Notes under the pieces: generated by a model | Told to the model about the DNA's origin: nothing | Databases searched by the model: none | What the model saw: the letters and a program-made list of their open reading frames with translations, nothing else | Assembly (NCBI RefSeq): GCF_001499965.1 | Contig: NZ_LQIT01000019.1 | Location: forward strand, 1 to 64,000 | DNA length: 64,000 nt | Source: Mycobacterium sp. GA-2829 | Lineage (GTDB): Bacteria > Actinomycetota > Actinomycetes > Mycobacteriales > Mycobacteriaceae | Direction: 5' to 3' | Made by a program: the position numbers and the translations under genes | Shown: positions 25,751-35,496 of the stretch, piece by piece | Position numbering within the stretch: the stretch's first letter is position 1 | Layout of the letters: the number at the start of each line of letters is the position of its first letter

Positions 25751-27114
25751 AGACTTTTCAGGAACGCAATCCCGCAGTCATGGGCATCATCGGAGTCGTC
25801 GCCGTCGGCGCGATCGGATTCAGTGTCCTCAACTACGACAAGTTGCCGCTTGTGTCGTCCCAGAGAACTTACGCTGCCCACTTCGCCGAAGCTGGCGGTC
25901 TGACATCTGGTGCTGCCGTACAGGTTTCGGGCTTCGAAGTCGGCAAGGTGCAGAGCATCGCGCTCGATGGCCCACGCGTGCTCATCAAGTTCACCGTCGA
26001 CGACAGCGTGCAGCTCGGCGACCGGACCGAAGCGGCCGTCAAGACCAAGAGTCTGCTGGGCTCCAAGATTCTGGACATCACCCCCCGCGGCGGGGGTGCG
26101 CAGGACGGTGTCATCCCGCTGGAGCGCACCACCTCGGCTTACCAGCTGCCGGATGCCATAGGTGACATTACGGCGCAGATTAGTGGGCTGAACACCGACC
26201 AGCTGTCGACCTCGTTGTCCACCCTGGCCGAAACCTTCCGTGACACCCCGGAGAACCTCCAGCTTGCCGTCGACGGGGTGGCGCGGTTCTCCGAGACGCT
26301 CAACCGCCGAGACGAACAGCTGCGTCAATTGTTGGCCAACGCCAATAGGGCGACCACGGTTCTGGGTGAACGCAGCGACAAGATCGTTCAGCTCGTCCGG
26401 GACTCGAACGCCTTACTGGTCGCCCTGCAAGGTCAAAGTGCCGCGTTGGACCAGATCTCCAACAACATCACCGCACTGGCCTCGCAGATCACCGGCTTCA
26501 TCGACGACAACCGGGACACCTTGAAACCGGCGCTGGACAAACTCAACGGAGCCCTGGCCATCGTGGACAACCGCAAGTCCGAGGTCCAGCAGTCGATCAA
26601 GGGCTTCACCAGCTATATTTTCTCGCTGGGGGAGTCGGTGTCCTCGGGGCCGTTCTTCAAGGCCTATCTGTCCAATCTTCTCCCCGGACAGTTCATTCAG
26701 CCATTCATCGACGCCGCGTTCTCGGATCTGGGTCTGGACCCGAATGTTCTGGCACCGTCGGAGCGGACCGATCCACAGGTCGGGCAGCCGGGTACGCCCG
26801 CGTTGCCGGTGCCGTTCCCGCGTACCGGGCAGGGCGGCGAGCCGCGCCTGACGGTCCCCGATGCCATCACCGGCAATCCGGGGGATCAGCAGTGCGGCCC
26901 GCCCGGTATTCCTCTGCCGGGTCCAGGTTGTTACCCCTACCGTGATCCCGGGCCGCAACCCGCGCCGGGCGGCCCTCCACCGGGGCCGCCGGCACCCCCA
27001 CTGCCCGGGCAGGAATCCACACCCGAACCCACACCCGGACCGGTCCTGCACCACGCGCCGGGTGAACTCGCCCCCGACGGCAGTCCGGTCGAATCAGGAG
27101 ACAGCCAGTCATGA
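25747..27114 (+). CDS. mceC: MceC protein
   Basis: A 455-residue MCE-family protein. ATG 25747 overlaps the mceB stop (ATGA), which decides the start over an earlier in-frame codon. A TM segment near 15-32, the MCE domain (about 38-115), a long helical region and a Pro-rich C-terminus (repeated Pro-Gly and Glu-Pro-Thr-Pro) follow. Pro-rich tails are characteristic of MceC. Envelope location, part of the lipid-conducting assembly. Confidence 0.92.
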   Translation: MKTFQERNPAVMGIIGVVAVGAIGFSVLNYDKLPLVSSQRTYAAHFAEAGGLTSGAAVQVSGFEVGKVQSIALDGPRVLIKFTVDDSVQLGDRTEAAVKTKSLLGSKILDITPRGGGAQDGVIPLERTTSAYQLPDAIGDITAQISGLNTDQLSTSLSTLAETFRDTPENLQLAVDGVARFSETLNRRDEQLRQLLANANRATTVLGERSDKIVQLVRDSNALLVALQGQSAALDQISNNITALASQITGFIDDNRDTLKPALDKLNGALAIVDNRKSEVQQSIKGFTSYIFSLGESVSSGPFFKAYLSNLLPGQFIQPFIDAAFSDLGLDPNVLAPSERTDPQVGQPGTPALPVPFPRTGQGGEPRLTVPDAITGNPGDQQCGPPGIPLPGPGCYPYRDPGPQPAPGGPPPGPPAPPLPGQESTPEPTPGPVLHHAPGELAPDGSPVESGDSQS

Positions 27115-28427
27115 CACAGCCGCGCATTCGGATCTGGCTGGTGCTTGCGCTTGCGGTCGTGATGGTGGCCGGCGTCGTCCTGGTCATCAGGACGACGTCG
27201 GATATCACCCGTACCAAGTTCACCGCCTACTTCGACAACACCAACGGCCTGTTCGTCGGCGATGAGATCCGCATTCTCGGCGTGCCGGTCGGGGAGATCG
27301 ACAGCATCGACGTGGAATTCGACCGTGCCAAGGTCGGTTTCTGGATCAACGATGACTACGAGGTGCCCGCCGATGTCAGGGCCGTGATTCTGGCGCCCTC
27401 GTTGGTGACCGCTCGGGCCATTCAGCTAACCCCCGTCTACACCAGCGGTCCGGCCCTGGCCGATGACAGTGTCATCCCGAGGGAGCGCACCGCGGTCCCG
27501 GTGGAATGGGACGAGGTCCGCGTGCAGCTGCAGCGGTTCACCGACATGCTGCAACCCACCGAACCCGGAGGCGTCAGCACGCTGGGTGCGCTGGTCAACA
27601 CCGCCGCCGACAATCTGCGTGGACAGGGTGCCAACATTCGCGACACCCTGATCAAACTGTCGAAGGCCACGTCGGCGTTGGGTGACCACAGCTCGGACCT
27701 GTTCAGCACGCTGCGCAACCTGTCACTGCTGGTGTCGGCCCTGCAGGACAGCTCGGATGTGATGTCGCAGCTGAACCAGAACCTTGCTTCGGTGACCTGG
27801 GCCCTGGCCGACGACCCGGACGAGATCAGCTCTGCGGCAACGAGTGTCAGCGAGGTTTCGAAGGAAGTCGCGACGTTCGTCAACGCCAACAGAGAGGCGC
27901 TCGGTACCACCTCGGACAAGCTGGCGTCGGTATCGCAGGCGCTGACCGACAGCGTCGATGACATCAAGCAGTTCCTGCACATCTCGCCAACGGTTCTGCA
28001 GAACTTCATCAACATCTACCAGCCTGCACAGGGCACGTTGACCGGAGCGCTGTCCACCAACAACTTCAGTGACCCGATCAGCTTCCTGTGCGGCGCAATC
28101 CAAGCTGCGTCCAGGCTCGGCGCCGAGCAATCGGCGAAGCTCTGCGTGCAGTATCTTGCGCCGATCGTCAAGAACCGTCAGATGAACTTCTTCCCGATCG
28201 GCGGCAACCCCTTGGTGGGCGCGGTCGCGCGGCCCAACGAAGTCACCTACAGCGAGGACTGGATGCGCCCCGACTTCGTCCCGCCGCTGCCGCCGACCGC
28301 CGCGGCACCCCTGCCGATGGCGGCCCCCGCGCCGCCCGCGGTTCCCCCGTTGCCCGCCGAGGCGCAGCAGACCGACCCCGCGGCCGGACTGCCGGGCATG
28401 ATGATGCCAACCGGAGCAGGTTCATGA
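27111..28427 (+). CDS. mceD: MceD protein
   Basis: A 438-residue MCE-family protein with an N-terminal TM helix (about 7-25), an MCE domain (about 35-112; GLFVGDEIRILGVPVGEIDS), a helical middle and a Pro/Ala-rich tail ending LPGMMMPTGAGS. ATG 27111 overlaps the mceC stop by 4 nt. The stop overlaps mceE in the same way. Confidence 0.92.
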   Translation: MTQPRIRIWLVLALAVVMVAGVVLVIRTTSDITRTKFTAYFDNTNGLFVGDEIRILGVPVGEIDSIDVEFDRAKVGFWINDDYEVPADVRAVILAPSLVTARAIQLTPVYTSGPALADDSVIPRERTAVPVEWDEVRVQLQRFTDMLQPTEPGGVSTLGALVNTAADNLRGQGANIRDTLIKLSKATSALGDHSSDLFSTLRNLSLLVSALQDSSDVMSQLNQNLASVTWALADDPDEISSAATSVSEVSKEVATFVNANREALGTTSDKLASVSQALTDSVDDIKQFLHISPTVLQNFINIYQPAQGTLTGALSTNNFSDPISFLCGAIQAASRLGAEQSAKLCVQYLAPIVKNRQMNFFPIGGNPLVGAVARPNEVTYSEDWMRPDFVPPLPPTAAAPLPMAAPAPPAVPPLPAEAQQTDPAAGLPGMMMPTGAGS

Positions 28428-29566
28428 TCAGATCACGAGGAGCGGTCGCCCCATCGTTGGGCGTTGTCGCCGCAATGTCCCTGCTGCTCACCGGATGTGG
28501 CGATTGGCGTGGTCTCAACTCGCTGCCGATGCCGGGGACGGCCGGTGGGGGTCCGGGCTCCTTCACGATCCGGGCCGAAATGCCGGATGTGAACAACGTG
28601 CAGCAGAACTCCCGGGTCCGGGTCGGCGATGTCAACGTCGGAACGGTCACCGAGATCGAACGTCAGGGATGGCACGCGGTACTGACCATGACTCTCGACG
28701 GCGACGTAAATCTGCCCGCCAACGCGACGGCGACCATCGGGCAGACCAGCCTGCTGGGATCGCTGCACATCGAGTTAGCGCCGCCGGTAGCCGAGCCCGC
28801 CGAAGGCAGGCTTCGGGAGGGGTCGGTCATCCCGCTGACGTCCGGCGGCGCCTATCCGTCCACCGAGCAGACATTGGCGGCGGTGTCGATGCTTCTCAAC
28901 GGCGGTGGTATCGGCCAGATTCAGGACATCACAACAGCTCTCAGTACTGCGTTTGCCGGCCGCGAGAGTGATCTCCGGAGTCTGATCACCGAGCTCGACA
29001 GGTTCATCGCTAACACAAACCAGCAGACCGACGACATCATCTCGGCGACCGACAGTCTGAACAACCTGGTGTCGGACTTCGCGGAACAAGACCCGGTCGT
29101 CGACAAGGCGCTGACCACCATCCCGGACGCGCTTAACGTCCTCAGGGAGGAACGCGACAGTCTTGCCGAGGCGCTTGATCAGCTCGGAAAGTTCAGCGCC
29201 CTGGCGGCGGACTCAAGCAACCAGACCAAGGATGCTCTGGTTCAGGAGCTCAAGGACATCGCGCCGGTGCTGAAATCGCTCGCGGACTCTGGTCCGGCAC
29301 TCACCCGCTCGTTGGGTTTCTTCACTGTTTACCCGTTCGCCCAGGAGACATTGGACAAGTGGTTCCGCGGGGATTACGCCAACCTCACAGCGATCATCGA
29401 TCTCACCCTGAGCCGCATCGACTCGTCGTTCTTCACCGGAACGCGGTTCGAGGGCGACCTCACCGAGCTCGAAATGCAGTGGGGCCGAACGATCGGTCAG
29501 CTGCCCAGTCCGTACACCGCGGTCAACCCGTTGGTCGTTCCGTACCACCTGAATCAGGGACGTTAG
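28424..29566 (+). CDS. mceE: MceE lipoprotein
   Basis: A 380-residue lipidated MCE protein. The signal peptide ends in the lipobox LLTGC with Cys25. The MCE domain follows (about 45-120; NSRVRVGDVNVGTVTEIE), then a helical part rich in Asp and Leu and a final PSPYTAVNPLVVPYH. In mce operons the fifth mce gene is nearly always a lipoprotein, as here. ATG 28424 overlaps mceD; 0 bp to mceF. Confidence 0.93.
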   Translation: MIRSRGAVAPSLGVVAAMSLLLTGCGDWRGLNSLPMPGTAGGGPGSFTIRAEMPDVNNVQQNSRVRVGDVNVGTVTEIERQGWHAVLTMTLDGDVNLPANATATIGQTSLLGSLHIELAPPVAEPAEGRLREGSVIPLTSGGAYPSTEQTLAAVSMLLNGGGIGQIQDITTALSTAFAGRESDLRSLITELDRFIANTNQQTDDIISATDSLNNLVSDFAEQDPVVDKALTTIPDALNVLREERDSLAEALDQLGKFSALAADSSNQTKDALVQELKDIAPVLKSLADSGPALTRSLGFFTVYPFAQETLDKWFRGDYANLTAIIDLTLSRIDSSFFTGTRFEGDLTELEMQWGRTIGQLPSPYTAVNPLVVPYHLNQGR

Positions 29567-31021
29567 ATGGTACTCAGCAGACGAATTCTCACCCAACTGG
29601 CCTTCTTCGCCGTCATCACGCTGGCCGGGGGATCGATCATGATCTTCAACTATATGGGCCTGCCCAACTTGTTGTTCGGCGTCGGGCACTACAAGGTGAG
29701 CGTGCAGCTCCCGGCGGCAGCCGGTCTGTACGAGAACGCGAACGTCACCTATCGAGGTACCAATGTCGGTCGGGTTCAGGGCGTCTCGTTGACCGAAACC
29801 GGTGTCGTCGCGGAGTTGTCGCTAAAATCCGACATTCCCATCCCGAGCGATCTGACCGCCGAGGTGCACAGCGCGTCCTCCATTGGTGAGCAGTATGTCG
29901 CGCTGATCCCGGACAGCGACACCGGACGCCTGGCGGAAGGTGATGTCATCCCGCTGAATCGGACGTCGGTTCCGCCCGATATCAGCGAGTTGCTCGCGGC
30001 GACCAACAATGGGCTGGAAGTCATTCCGCGGGACAATCTGCAGACGGTCGTGAGCGAGGCGTCGACAGCGGTCGGCGGACTCGGCCCGGATCTGGCGCGG
30101 CTGGTCAAGGGGTCCACCACGCTGGCCATCGACGCGCGCAACAACCTGGATGCGCTGACGAACCTGATCGACAACTCGAAACCGATCCTGGATTCCCAGA
30201 CCGCGACTGCCGGTTCCATCGAGGCCTGGGCGGCGAACTTGGCTTCCGTCACCGAACAGTTGAAGAACGAAGATCAGGCCGTGACGGGCATCTTGCAGGT
30301 CGGACCGCGTGCCGCCGACGAGGTCCGCCAGCTGTTCGACCGTCTGCAGCCGACGCTGCCGGTGGTGCTGGCCAATTTGGTGACACTGGGTGATGTTGCG
30401 GTCACCTATCAGCCGCACTTGGAACAGCTACTGGTGCTTGCGCCCTCGGGTGTGGAAGTGGTGCAAGGCGCCGGACTGACAAACCGCAACACCAAACAGG
30501 ACTACAAGGGTGCCTTCCTCAGCTTCAACCTCAATCTCAACCTGCCGCCACCATGTCTGACCGGGTACCTCCCACCGCAGCAGGCGAGACCGACCAGCCT
30601 GACGGACTACCCTGAGCGTCCAGCAGGTGATTTCTATTGCCGGGTGCCGCAGGACTCGATGTTCAACGTCCGTGGCGCGCGCAACCTGCCATGCGCCACC
30701 CGGCCGGGCAAACGGGCACCTACGGTGAAGATGTGTGAGAGCGACGAGAAATATGTGCCGCTCAACGACGGCTTCAACTGGAAAGGCGATGCCAACGCAA
30801 CGCTGTCCGGCCAACCGGTGCCCCAGACCCGCCCGGGACAGGCACCTGTGCCACCGGCGGCTGCCGCCCCAATCCCGGTGCCGCCCGTTGCGGTCGCCGA
30901 GTACGACCCCGCCACCGGCAGCTACGTCGGCCCGGATGGAAAGCGATACACCCAGGCAAATTTGGCCAACGACGCGCAGGAGCAGACATGGCAGTCGATG
31001 CTGATGCCACCGAAGAACTGA
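29567..31021 (+). CDS. mceF: MceF protein
   Basis: A 484-residue protein with a TM segment (about 10-32), an MCE domain (about 38-118; GLYENANVTYRGTNVGRV), a helical middle and a C-terminal tail containing Cys residues (CLTGYLPP, YCRVPQDS, CATRPGKRAP, KMCESDEKY) and a Pro/Ala-rich linker that ends in YDPATGSYVGPDGKRYTQ. The final segment is a known feature of MceF tails. It overlaps the following Mce-associated gene by 34 nt. Confidence 0.92.
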   Translation: MVLSRRILTQLAFFAVITLAGGSIMIFNYMGLPNLLFGVGHYKVSVQLPAAAGLYENANVTYRGTNVGRVQGVSLTETGVVAELSLKSDIPIPSDLTAEVHSASSIGEQYVALIPDSDTGRLAEGDVIPLNRTSVPPDISELLAATNNGLEVIPRDNLQTVVSEASTAVGGLGPDLARLVKGSTTLAIDARNNLDALTNLIDNSKPILDSQTATAGSIEAWAANLASVTEQLKNEDQAVTGILQVGPRAADEVRQLFDRLQPTLPVVLANLVTLGDVAVTYQPHLEQLLVLAPSGVEVVQGAGLTNRNTKQDYKGAFLSFNLNLNLPPPCLTGYLPPQQARPTSLTDYPERPAGDFYCRVPQDSMFNVRGARNLPCATRPGKRAPTVKMCESDEKYVPLNDGFNWKGDANATLSGQPVPQTRPGQAPVPPAAAAPIPVPPVAVAEYDPATGSYVGPDGKRYTQANLANDAQEQTWQSMLMPPKN

Positions 31022-31596
31022 TTGACGCCGACGCTGTCGAGAAGTATCCCGACGACGGTGTCTCGAGGTTGCAGGACGCTGAACCCGAGGAACCTTCGTC
31101 ATCCGCAGGGAAGCGGTCGCCACGGCGGATCGCGTTGATCGCCGGACTGATCGGTGTCCTCGCAGTGGGCGGGTTGTGCGGTTGGCTCGGACTACGCGCC
31201 TACCAGGCGAAAACGATCCACGACGAGTACGCAGCGTTCATCCAGGTTGCTCGGCAGGGCGCCGTCAATCTGACGACCATCGATCATGCGGAGGCAGAAG
31301 CCGACGTTGCGCGGATCCTCGACTCGGCCACCGGCGCCTTCTACGACGATTTCAGCGCGCGCATGAAGCCCTTCATCGATGTGGTGAAGAAAGCTCAATC
31401 CACCTCGGAGGGAACCGTTTCCTCGGCAGGGCTGGAGTCCGTCTCAGGTGATGAGGCTCAGGTGTTGGTGTCGGTCAAGGTCACGACGACAACTGCCGAC
31501 GGCGCGGAGCAGCAACCGAGGTCGTGGCGGATGCGCATCTCAGTCCAGCAGATGGGCGACGTAATGAAGGTGTCCAACGTCGCCTTCGTCCCGTGA
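30988..31596 (+). CDS. Mce-associated membrane protein, first
   Basis: A 202-residue Mce-associated (Mam) protein: an acidic cytosolic N-terminus (about 1-45), one TM helix (about 47-68; IALIAGLIGVLAVGG), and an NTF2-like outer domain ending in WRMRISVQQMGDVMKVSNVAFVP. Such proteins stabilise the Mce complex in mycobacteria. ATG 30988 lies inside the mceF end (34-nt overlap), suggesting coupling. Confidence 0.85.
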   Translation: MAVDADATEELIDADAVEKYPDDGVSRLQDAEPEEPSSSAGKRSPRRIALIAGLIGVLAVGGLCGWLGLRAYQAKTIHDEYAAFIQVARQGAVNLTTIDHAEAEADVARILDSATGAFYDDFSARMKPFIDVVKKAQSTSEGTVSSAGLESVSGDEAQVLVSVKVTTTTADGAEQQPRSWRMRISVQQMGDVMKVSNVAFVP

Positions 31597-31648
31597 TCAC
31601 TCCCACGTCAGGTCAGAACGAACTGAACTCAACATGGAGAGGCCCGCA

Positions 31649-32245
31649 GTGCTCACCAACCACACCACCGACCTGTCGGATACCCCCGCGGAGGCGGAGC
31701 AGACCGAGAGCTTCGAAGCCGCACAACCGGATCCGGCCCCTCCGGCCGAGCGACCGCGGCGCGGCCGCTGGCGCAGCGTGCTGGCCTACCTTGTGCTCCC
31801 GGTGACGATCGCTGCCCTCAGCGGCCTGGCGGGTTGGCTGAAGTGGGTCGATGGTTCGGCACGCGCGGCGCAGGTGGCCGCTGACGAGTCGGTTCGCGCG
31901 GCGCGTGAGATCACCGTTGAAATGCTCTCCTATCAACCGGATACCGTGGGCGACACCCTTGCCGCTGCGCAATCGCGACTCACCGGAGCCTTTCGAGACT
32001 CCTACGGGCAGCTGATACAGGAAGTGGTGATCCCGGGAGCGCAGGAGCAGAAGATCTCGGCCATTGCCAACGTCACCGCGGCAGCTTCGGTGGCGGCCAG
32101 TGCTGATCGCGCCACGGTGCTGGTGTTCGTGAATCAGACGTCGATCGTCGGCTCAGACGCGCCAACCGATACCGCGTCCAGCGTGCAGGTTAGCTTGGAG
32201 AAAATCGACGGGCAGTGGCTGATTTCCGACTTCACACCCATCTAG
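31649..32245 (+). CDS. Mce-associated membrane protein, second
   Basis: A 198-residue Mam paralog of the preceding gene: an acidic Glu/Pro-rich N-terminus, one TM helix (about 49-68; LAYLVLPVTIAALSGLAGW) and an outer NTF2-like domain ending in KIDGQWLISDFTPI. GTG 31649 is chosen because GGAGAGG lies 6 nt upstream; an in-frame ATG at 31634 overlaps that ribosome binding site and is less likely. Last gene of the mce operon; a convergent SDR gene follows 24 bp later. Confidence 0.85.
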   Translation: MLTNHTTDLSDTPAEAEQTESFEAAQPDPAPPAERPRRGRWRSVLAYLVLPVTIAALSGLAGWLKWVDGSARAAQVAADESVRAAREITVEMLSYQPDTVGDTLAAAQSRLTGAFRDSYGQLIQEVVIPGAQEQKISAIANVTAAASVAASADRATVLVFVNQTSIVGSDAPTDTASSVQVSLEKIDGQWLISDFTPI

Positions 32246-32269
32246 GGGGTTCATACCGACCGTGCGCGA

Positions 32270-33067
32270 TCACGGCATCGTGTACCCGCCGCTGACCGAG
32301 ATCATCTGACCGGTGACCTGCCGCGCGGCCTTCGACGATGCGAACCACAGCACCGACCGGGCGACATCCTCGGCGGTGGTGAGACGACGCATCGGGGTGT
32401 CTTTCAGCATGAACTCGATCTGCTTGGGGTTGAAGACCTCGTCCTGACCGACCGACCACAGGCTGGCGGCGCCGACTGCTTCGGGGCCCTCCGGCATGAC
32501 CAGCCCCGGGCAGACGATGTTCGAGCGTATCCCGTGGCGTCCGTGCTCGCGGGCGGTAGTGCGGGCAAAGGCGACCATGGCGGCCTTGGTGGCGCCGTAA
32601 ATGCCCTGGCGGATCTGGCCGAAGGCGGCGTCGCTGGCGATGAAGACGATGGAACCCTCGCCGGCGGCCTTCATCGGTCCGATTACCGCCTGCGTGGCGG
32701 CCACAGCGCTGAAGAAGTTCACCTCGACCGTGCGCTGCCACTTCTGCCGGTCGGTGTCAGTGGCGACGAAACCGGGCACGCTCCAACCGGCATTGTTGAC
32801 CAGTACGTCGACACCGCCCCAGCGGGAGACAGCTACACCGACTGCGCGTTCAGCCCCCTCGGGTTCGGCAAGGTCCTCAATGGCAAGTTCGACTGCAGCC
32901 GCACCGAGCGACAAGGCCTCATCGCGCACTTTCTCCGCCTGCGGTGCATCGATGTCATTCAACACAATTCGCGCGCCTTCGGCGGCGAACTCATGCACGA
33001 TGCCACGTCCGATGTTGGATGCGCCTCCGGTGATGACAACTCGCGCGTCCCACAGTCCCAGATCCAT
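32270..33067 (-). CDS. SDR family oxidoreductase
   Basis: A 265-residue short-chain dehydrogenase: cofactor motif TGGASNIGRG, NNAG motif (VLVNNAGWS), catalytic Ser in FIASDAA, and YGATK. The extra insert near 200-225 (KQIEFMLKDTPMRRL) is typical for catabolic SDRs. ATG 33067. It is divergent from the SDR/crotonase/Rieske operon, with operator site D in the shared 115-bp gap. Confidence 0.85.
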   Translation of the reverse strand: MDLGLWDARVVITGGASNIGRGIVHEFAAEGARIVLNDIDAPQAEKVRDEALSLGAAAVELAIEDLAEPEGAERAVGVAVSRWGGVDVLVNNAGWSVPGFVATDTDRQKWQRTVEVNFFSAVAATQAVIGPMKAAGEGSIVFIASDAAFGQIRQGIYGATKAAMVAFARTTAREHGRHGIRSNIVCPGLVMPEGPEAVGAASLWSVGQDEVFNPKQIEFMLKDTPMRRLTTAEDVARSVLWFASSKAARQVTGQMISVSGGYTMP

Positions 33068-33115
33068 GCTGCGTCCCTCCAGGCGGCTCGACGGTTGAAA
33101 CCGCTCGACCTATTG

Positions 33116-33133
33116 ATTTAACCTAGATTAGAA
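33116..33133 (+). promoter_or_regulatory. Operator site D
   Basis: ATTTAACCTAGATTAGAA lies between the divergent genes starting at 33067 and 33183. It is one of the best matches to WTTTAAC-N3-GAYTMRAA; the arms TTTAACC and GATTAGA are imperfect inverted repeats around TA. It could repress both directions. Confidence 0.55.
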
Positions 33134-33182
33134 ATTTCCGATAGATTTGTCTATGTCGGTACGCGTCGATGGGAGAACCCGG

Positions 33183-33929
33183 GTGGAGAAACTGCTCCAA
33201 AACAAGATCGCAGTGGTAACCGGCGCGGCGCAGGGCATCGGTCTGGAGATCGCGCGGACCCTGCACCGGCACGGAGCCCAGGTTGTCCTCGCCGATCTGG
33301 ACGGAGACGCGGGTCGGCGCGCCGTCGAGGAGGTGGCCGGGCCGAGCGTCGATTGCAGCAGCGCGGTGTGCGATGTGACGTCCGAGGACGACGTGCGAGC
33401 GCTGGTCGCCGACACCGTCCGCGAGTACGGCCGTCTGGACATCTTCGTCAACAACGCCGGAATCACCCGCGACGCCTCGCTGAAGAAGATGCAGGTTTCC
33501 GACTTCGACTCGGTGATCACCGTGCATCTACGCGGCACGTGGCTGGGCATTCGCGAAGCGTCGGCTGTCATGCGGGAGCAGAAGTCGGGCAGCATCATCA
33601 ACATCTCGTCGCTGTCCGGCAAGTCCGGTAATCCCGGCCAGACGAACTACAGTGCCGCCAAGGCCGGCATCGTCGGTCTGACCAAGGCGGCAGCCAAAGA
33701 GGTTGCCCATCACAACGTGCGCATCAACGCCATTCAGCCCGGACTGATCCGCACCCCCATGACAGCGGCGATGCCGGCTGATGTGTTCGCCCAACGGGAG
33801 GCGGACGTTCCGATGAAGCGGGCCGGTGAGCCCGGCGAGGTCGCCGGGGCCGTGGTGTTCCTGGGCTCGAACCTGTCCAGCTACATCACCGGTTCGGTCA
33901 TCGAGGTCGGTGGCGGGAGATACATGTGA
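33183..33929 (+). CDS. FabG-like SDR oxidoreductase
   Basis: A 248-residue SDR starting (V)EKLLQNKIAVVTGAAQ. GTG 33183 is chosen because GGGAG is 7 nt upstream and the length then equals the usual FabG-type 247 residues; earlier in-frame starts at 33147 and 33153 lie inside or next to the operator. Motifs: TGAAQGIG, NNAG, SSLSG, YSAAK. It probably oxidises a 3-hydroxyacyl-CoA or a cis-dihydrodiol. First gene of the Rieske/beta-oxidation operon; overlaps the next gene by 4 nt. Confidence 0.88.
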   Translation: MEKLLQNKIAVVTGAAQGIGLEIARTLHRHGAQVVLADLDGDAGRRAVEEVAGPSVDCSSAVCDVTSEDDVRALVADTVREYGRLDIFVNNAGITRDASLKKMQVSDFDSVITVHLRGTWLGIREASAVMREQKSGSIINISSLSGKSGNPGQTNYSAAKAGIVGLTKAAAKEVAHHNVRINAIQPGLIRTPMTAAMPADVFAQREADVPMKRAGEPGEVAGAVVFLGSNLSSYITGSVIEVGGGRYM

Positions 33930-34696
33930 CCGAGGTTCTCAGTGAAATTCGCGACGGCATCGGGCGGATCACGCTCAACCGACCTGACCGGATGAACGCC
34001 ATCAACGTTGCGTTGGCCTCCGAGTTGGGTGCGACGATCACCCGGTTCGGCGACCGCAAGGACGTGAACGTCATCCTGATCCGGGGTGCGGGCGGGAACT
34101 TCTGCGCCGGTGGCGATTTCGATGAGGTGCAGCGACTCCGGGCGAACGGCAGCGCCGCCTTGCGGACGCTTTTCACCACCTTCAAGAAGGCCTGCGATGC
34201 CATCGGGCGCGCCCAGGTACCGGTGGTGGCGGCGGTTGAAGGCGTGGCCACGGCCGGCGGGTTCGAGCTCATGCAGGCGGTCGACATCGTCCTGACCGCC
34301 AACGGAGCGCGCATCGCCGACAACCACATTAATTTCGGGATGATCCCCGGTGGTGGCAGCACCGCTCGGCTGCCCCGAATCCTCGGCCGGCAGCAGGCAT
34401 TGGGGCTGCTGTTGTCCGGCGACAAGATCAGCGGGTTTGACGCCGTCGAGCTCGGACTGGCCTACAAGTCGTTCCCGGCTGACACCTTCGAAGCGTCAGT
34501 CGACGCCTTCGTCGCCAAGCTAGCCGGACGAGACCGCTCCGCGGTCACCACCATCAAGCGTCTGGTCACTGAGGGCCTAGACAAGGATCTCGACGCCGCG
34601 AACCTCGAAGAGACCAACGCGGTGGTGTGGCGGCTCAGCGGAGAAGCAGGTCAGGCGGGGGTATCCGCATTCAAGAACAGGGAGGCCAACGCATGA
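33926..34696 (+). CDS. Enoyl-CoA hydratase/isomerase family protein 1
   Basis: A 256-residue crotonase-fold protein. The oxyanion-hole strands are present (GAGGNFCAGGDFDEV and EGVATAGGFELM). At the catalytic positions of rat crotonase, the second glutamate region reads INFGMIPGGGSTARLPR, keeping a Gly-rich loop but without an obvious Glu, so hydratase activity is uncertain; isomerase, dehalogenase-like or hydrolase chemistry is possible. GTG 33926 overlaps the previous stop. The first of three crotonases arranged in tandem with 4-nt overlaps. Confidence 0.85.
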   Translation: MTEVLSEIRDGIGRITLNRPDRMNAINVALASELGATITRFGDRKDVNVILIRGAGGNFCAGGDFDEVQRLRANGSAALRTLFTTFKKACDAIGRAQVPVVAAVEGVATAGGFELMQAVDIVLTANGARIADNHINFGMIPGGGSTARLPRILGRQQALGLLLSGDKISGFDAVELGLAYKSFPADTFEASVDAFVAKLAGRDRSAVTTIKRLVTEGLDKDLDAANLEETNAVVWRLSGEAGQAGVSAFKNREANA

Positions 34697-35496
34697 CCGA
34701 AACCATCTACACCCCGGTGCTGCGCGAGGTGACGTCGAGCGGCATCGCCAGGGTCCGGCTCAACAGTCCGCACATCTCCAACGGCTTGAACGTCATGACC
34801 CTCAAAGCGCTGCACGCGGTGATCCTGTCCTGCCACGCTGACCCCGACGTCAAGGTGGTGCTGCTCACGGGCGAAGGGCGCAACTTCTGCGCCGGGGGAG
34901 ACGTCCACACCTTCGAATCCAAAGGGGACGGACTTCCCGACTACCTCCGGGAGGCCACCGCCTGGCTGCAACTGGCCACCGCCGCGTTGTTTCAACTGAA
35001 GGTGCCCGTCGTCACCGCCGTCCAGGGCTTCGCGGCCGGTGGTGGCGGTCTCGGGCTGGTCTGTGCTTCGGACATCGTGGTCGCCGCCCGATCTGCGAAG
35101 TTCTTCTCGGGTGCCGTGCGGGTCGGGATGGCCCCGGACGGCGGCTCGTCGGTGACGCTCGCCCAACTCGTCGGGTTGCGGCAGGCCCTGCGGATTCTGC
35201 TGACCAACCCGACCCTGACCGCGACCGAGGCCGCCGAGATCGGGCTGATCACCGAGGTGGTCGACGACGACAAGCTGGTTACCCGTGCCGAGACGATCGC
35301 CGAAGAACTGGCCGCGATGCCGACCCTGGCACTGTCGGCGACCAAACGGCTCGTCTGGTCCGGGGTCGGGGCCTCCATCGAAGAGCGGTTACCCGAGGAA
35401 TCTCGGACCGTGTCGGAGCTGTCTGGCACCGCCGACGCGCTGGAAGGCCTGCGAGCCGTCATCGAACGCCGTGCGCCGAGGTTCATCGGACGATGA
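34693..35496 (+). CDS. Enoyl-CoA hydratase/isomerase family protein 2
   Basis: A 267-residue crotonase-fold protein with a complete N-terminal spiral domain (LTGEGRNFCAGGDVHTF) and a Gly-rich oxyanion loop (GFAAGGGGLGLVCASDIV). The region corresponding to the catalytic acids reads VRVGMAPDGGSSVTLAQLVG, with Asp instead of Glu. ATG 34693, ATGA overlap with the previous gene. The product may act on a substrate intermediate different from that of the other two tandem crotonases. Confidence 0.85.
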   Translation: MTETIYTPVLREVTSSGIARVRLNSPHISNGLNVMTLKALHAVILSCHADPDVKVVLLTGEGRNFCAGGDVHTFESKGDGLPDYLREATAWLQLATAALFQLKVPVVTAVQGFAAGGGGLGLVCASDIVVAARSAKFFSGAVRVGMAPDGGSSVTLAQLVGLRQALRILLTNPTLTATEAAEIGLITEVVDDDKLVTRAETIAEELAAMPTLALSATKRLVWSGVGASIEERLPEESRTVSELSGTADALEGLRAVIERRAPRFIGR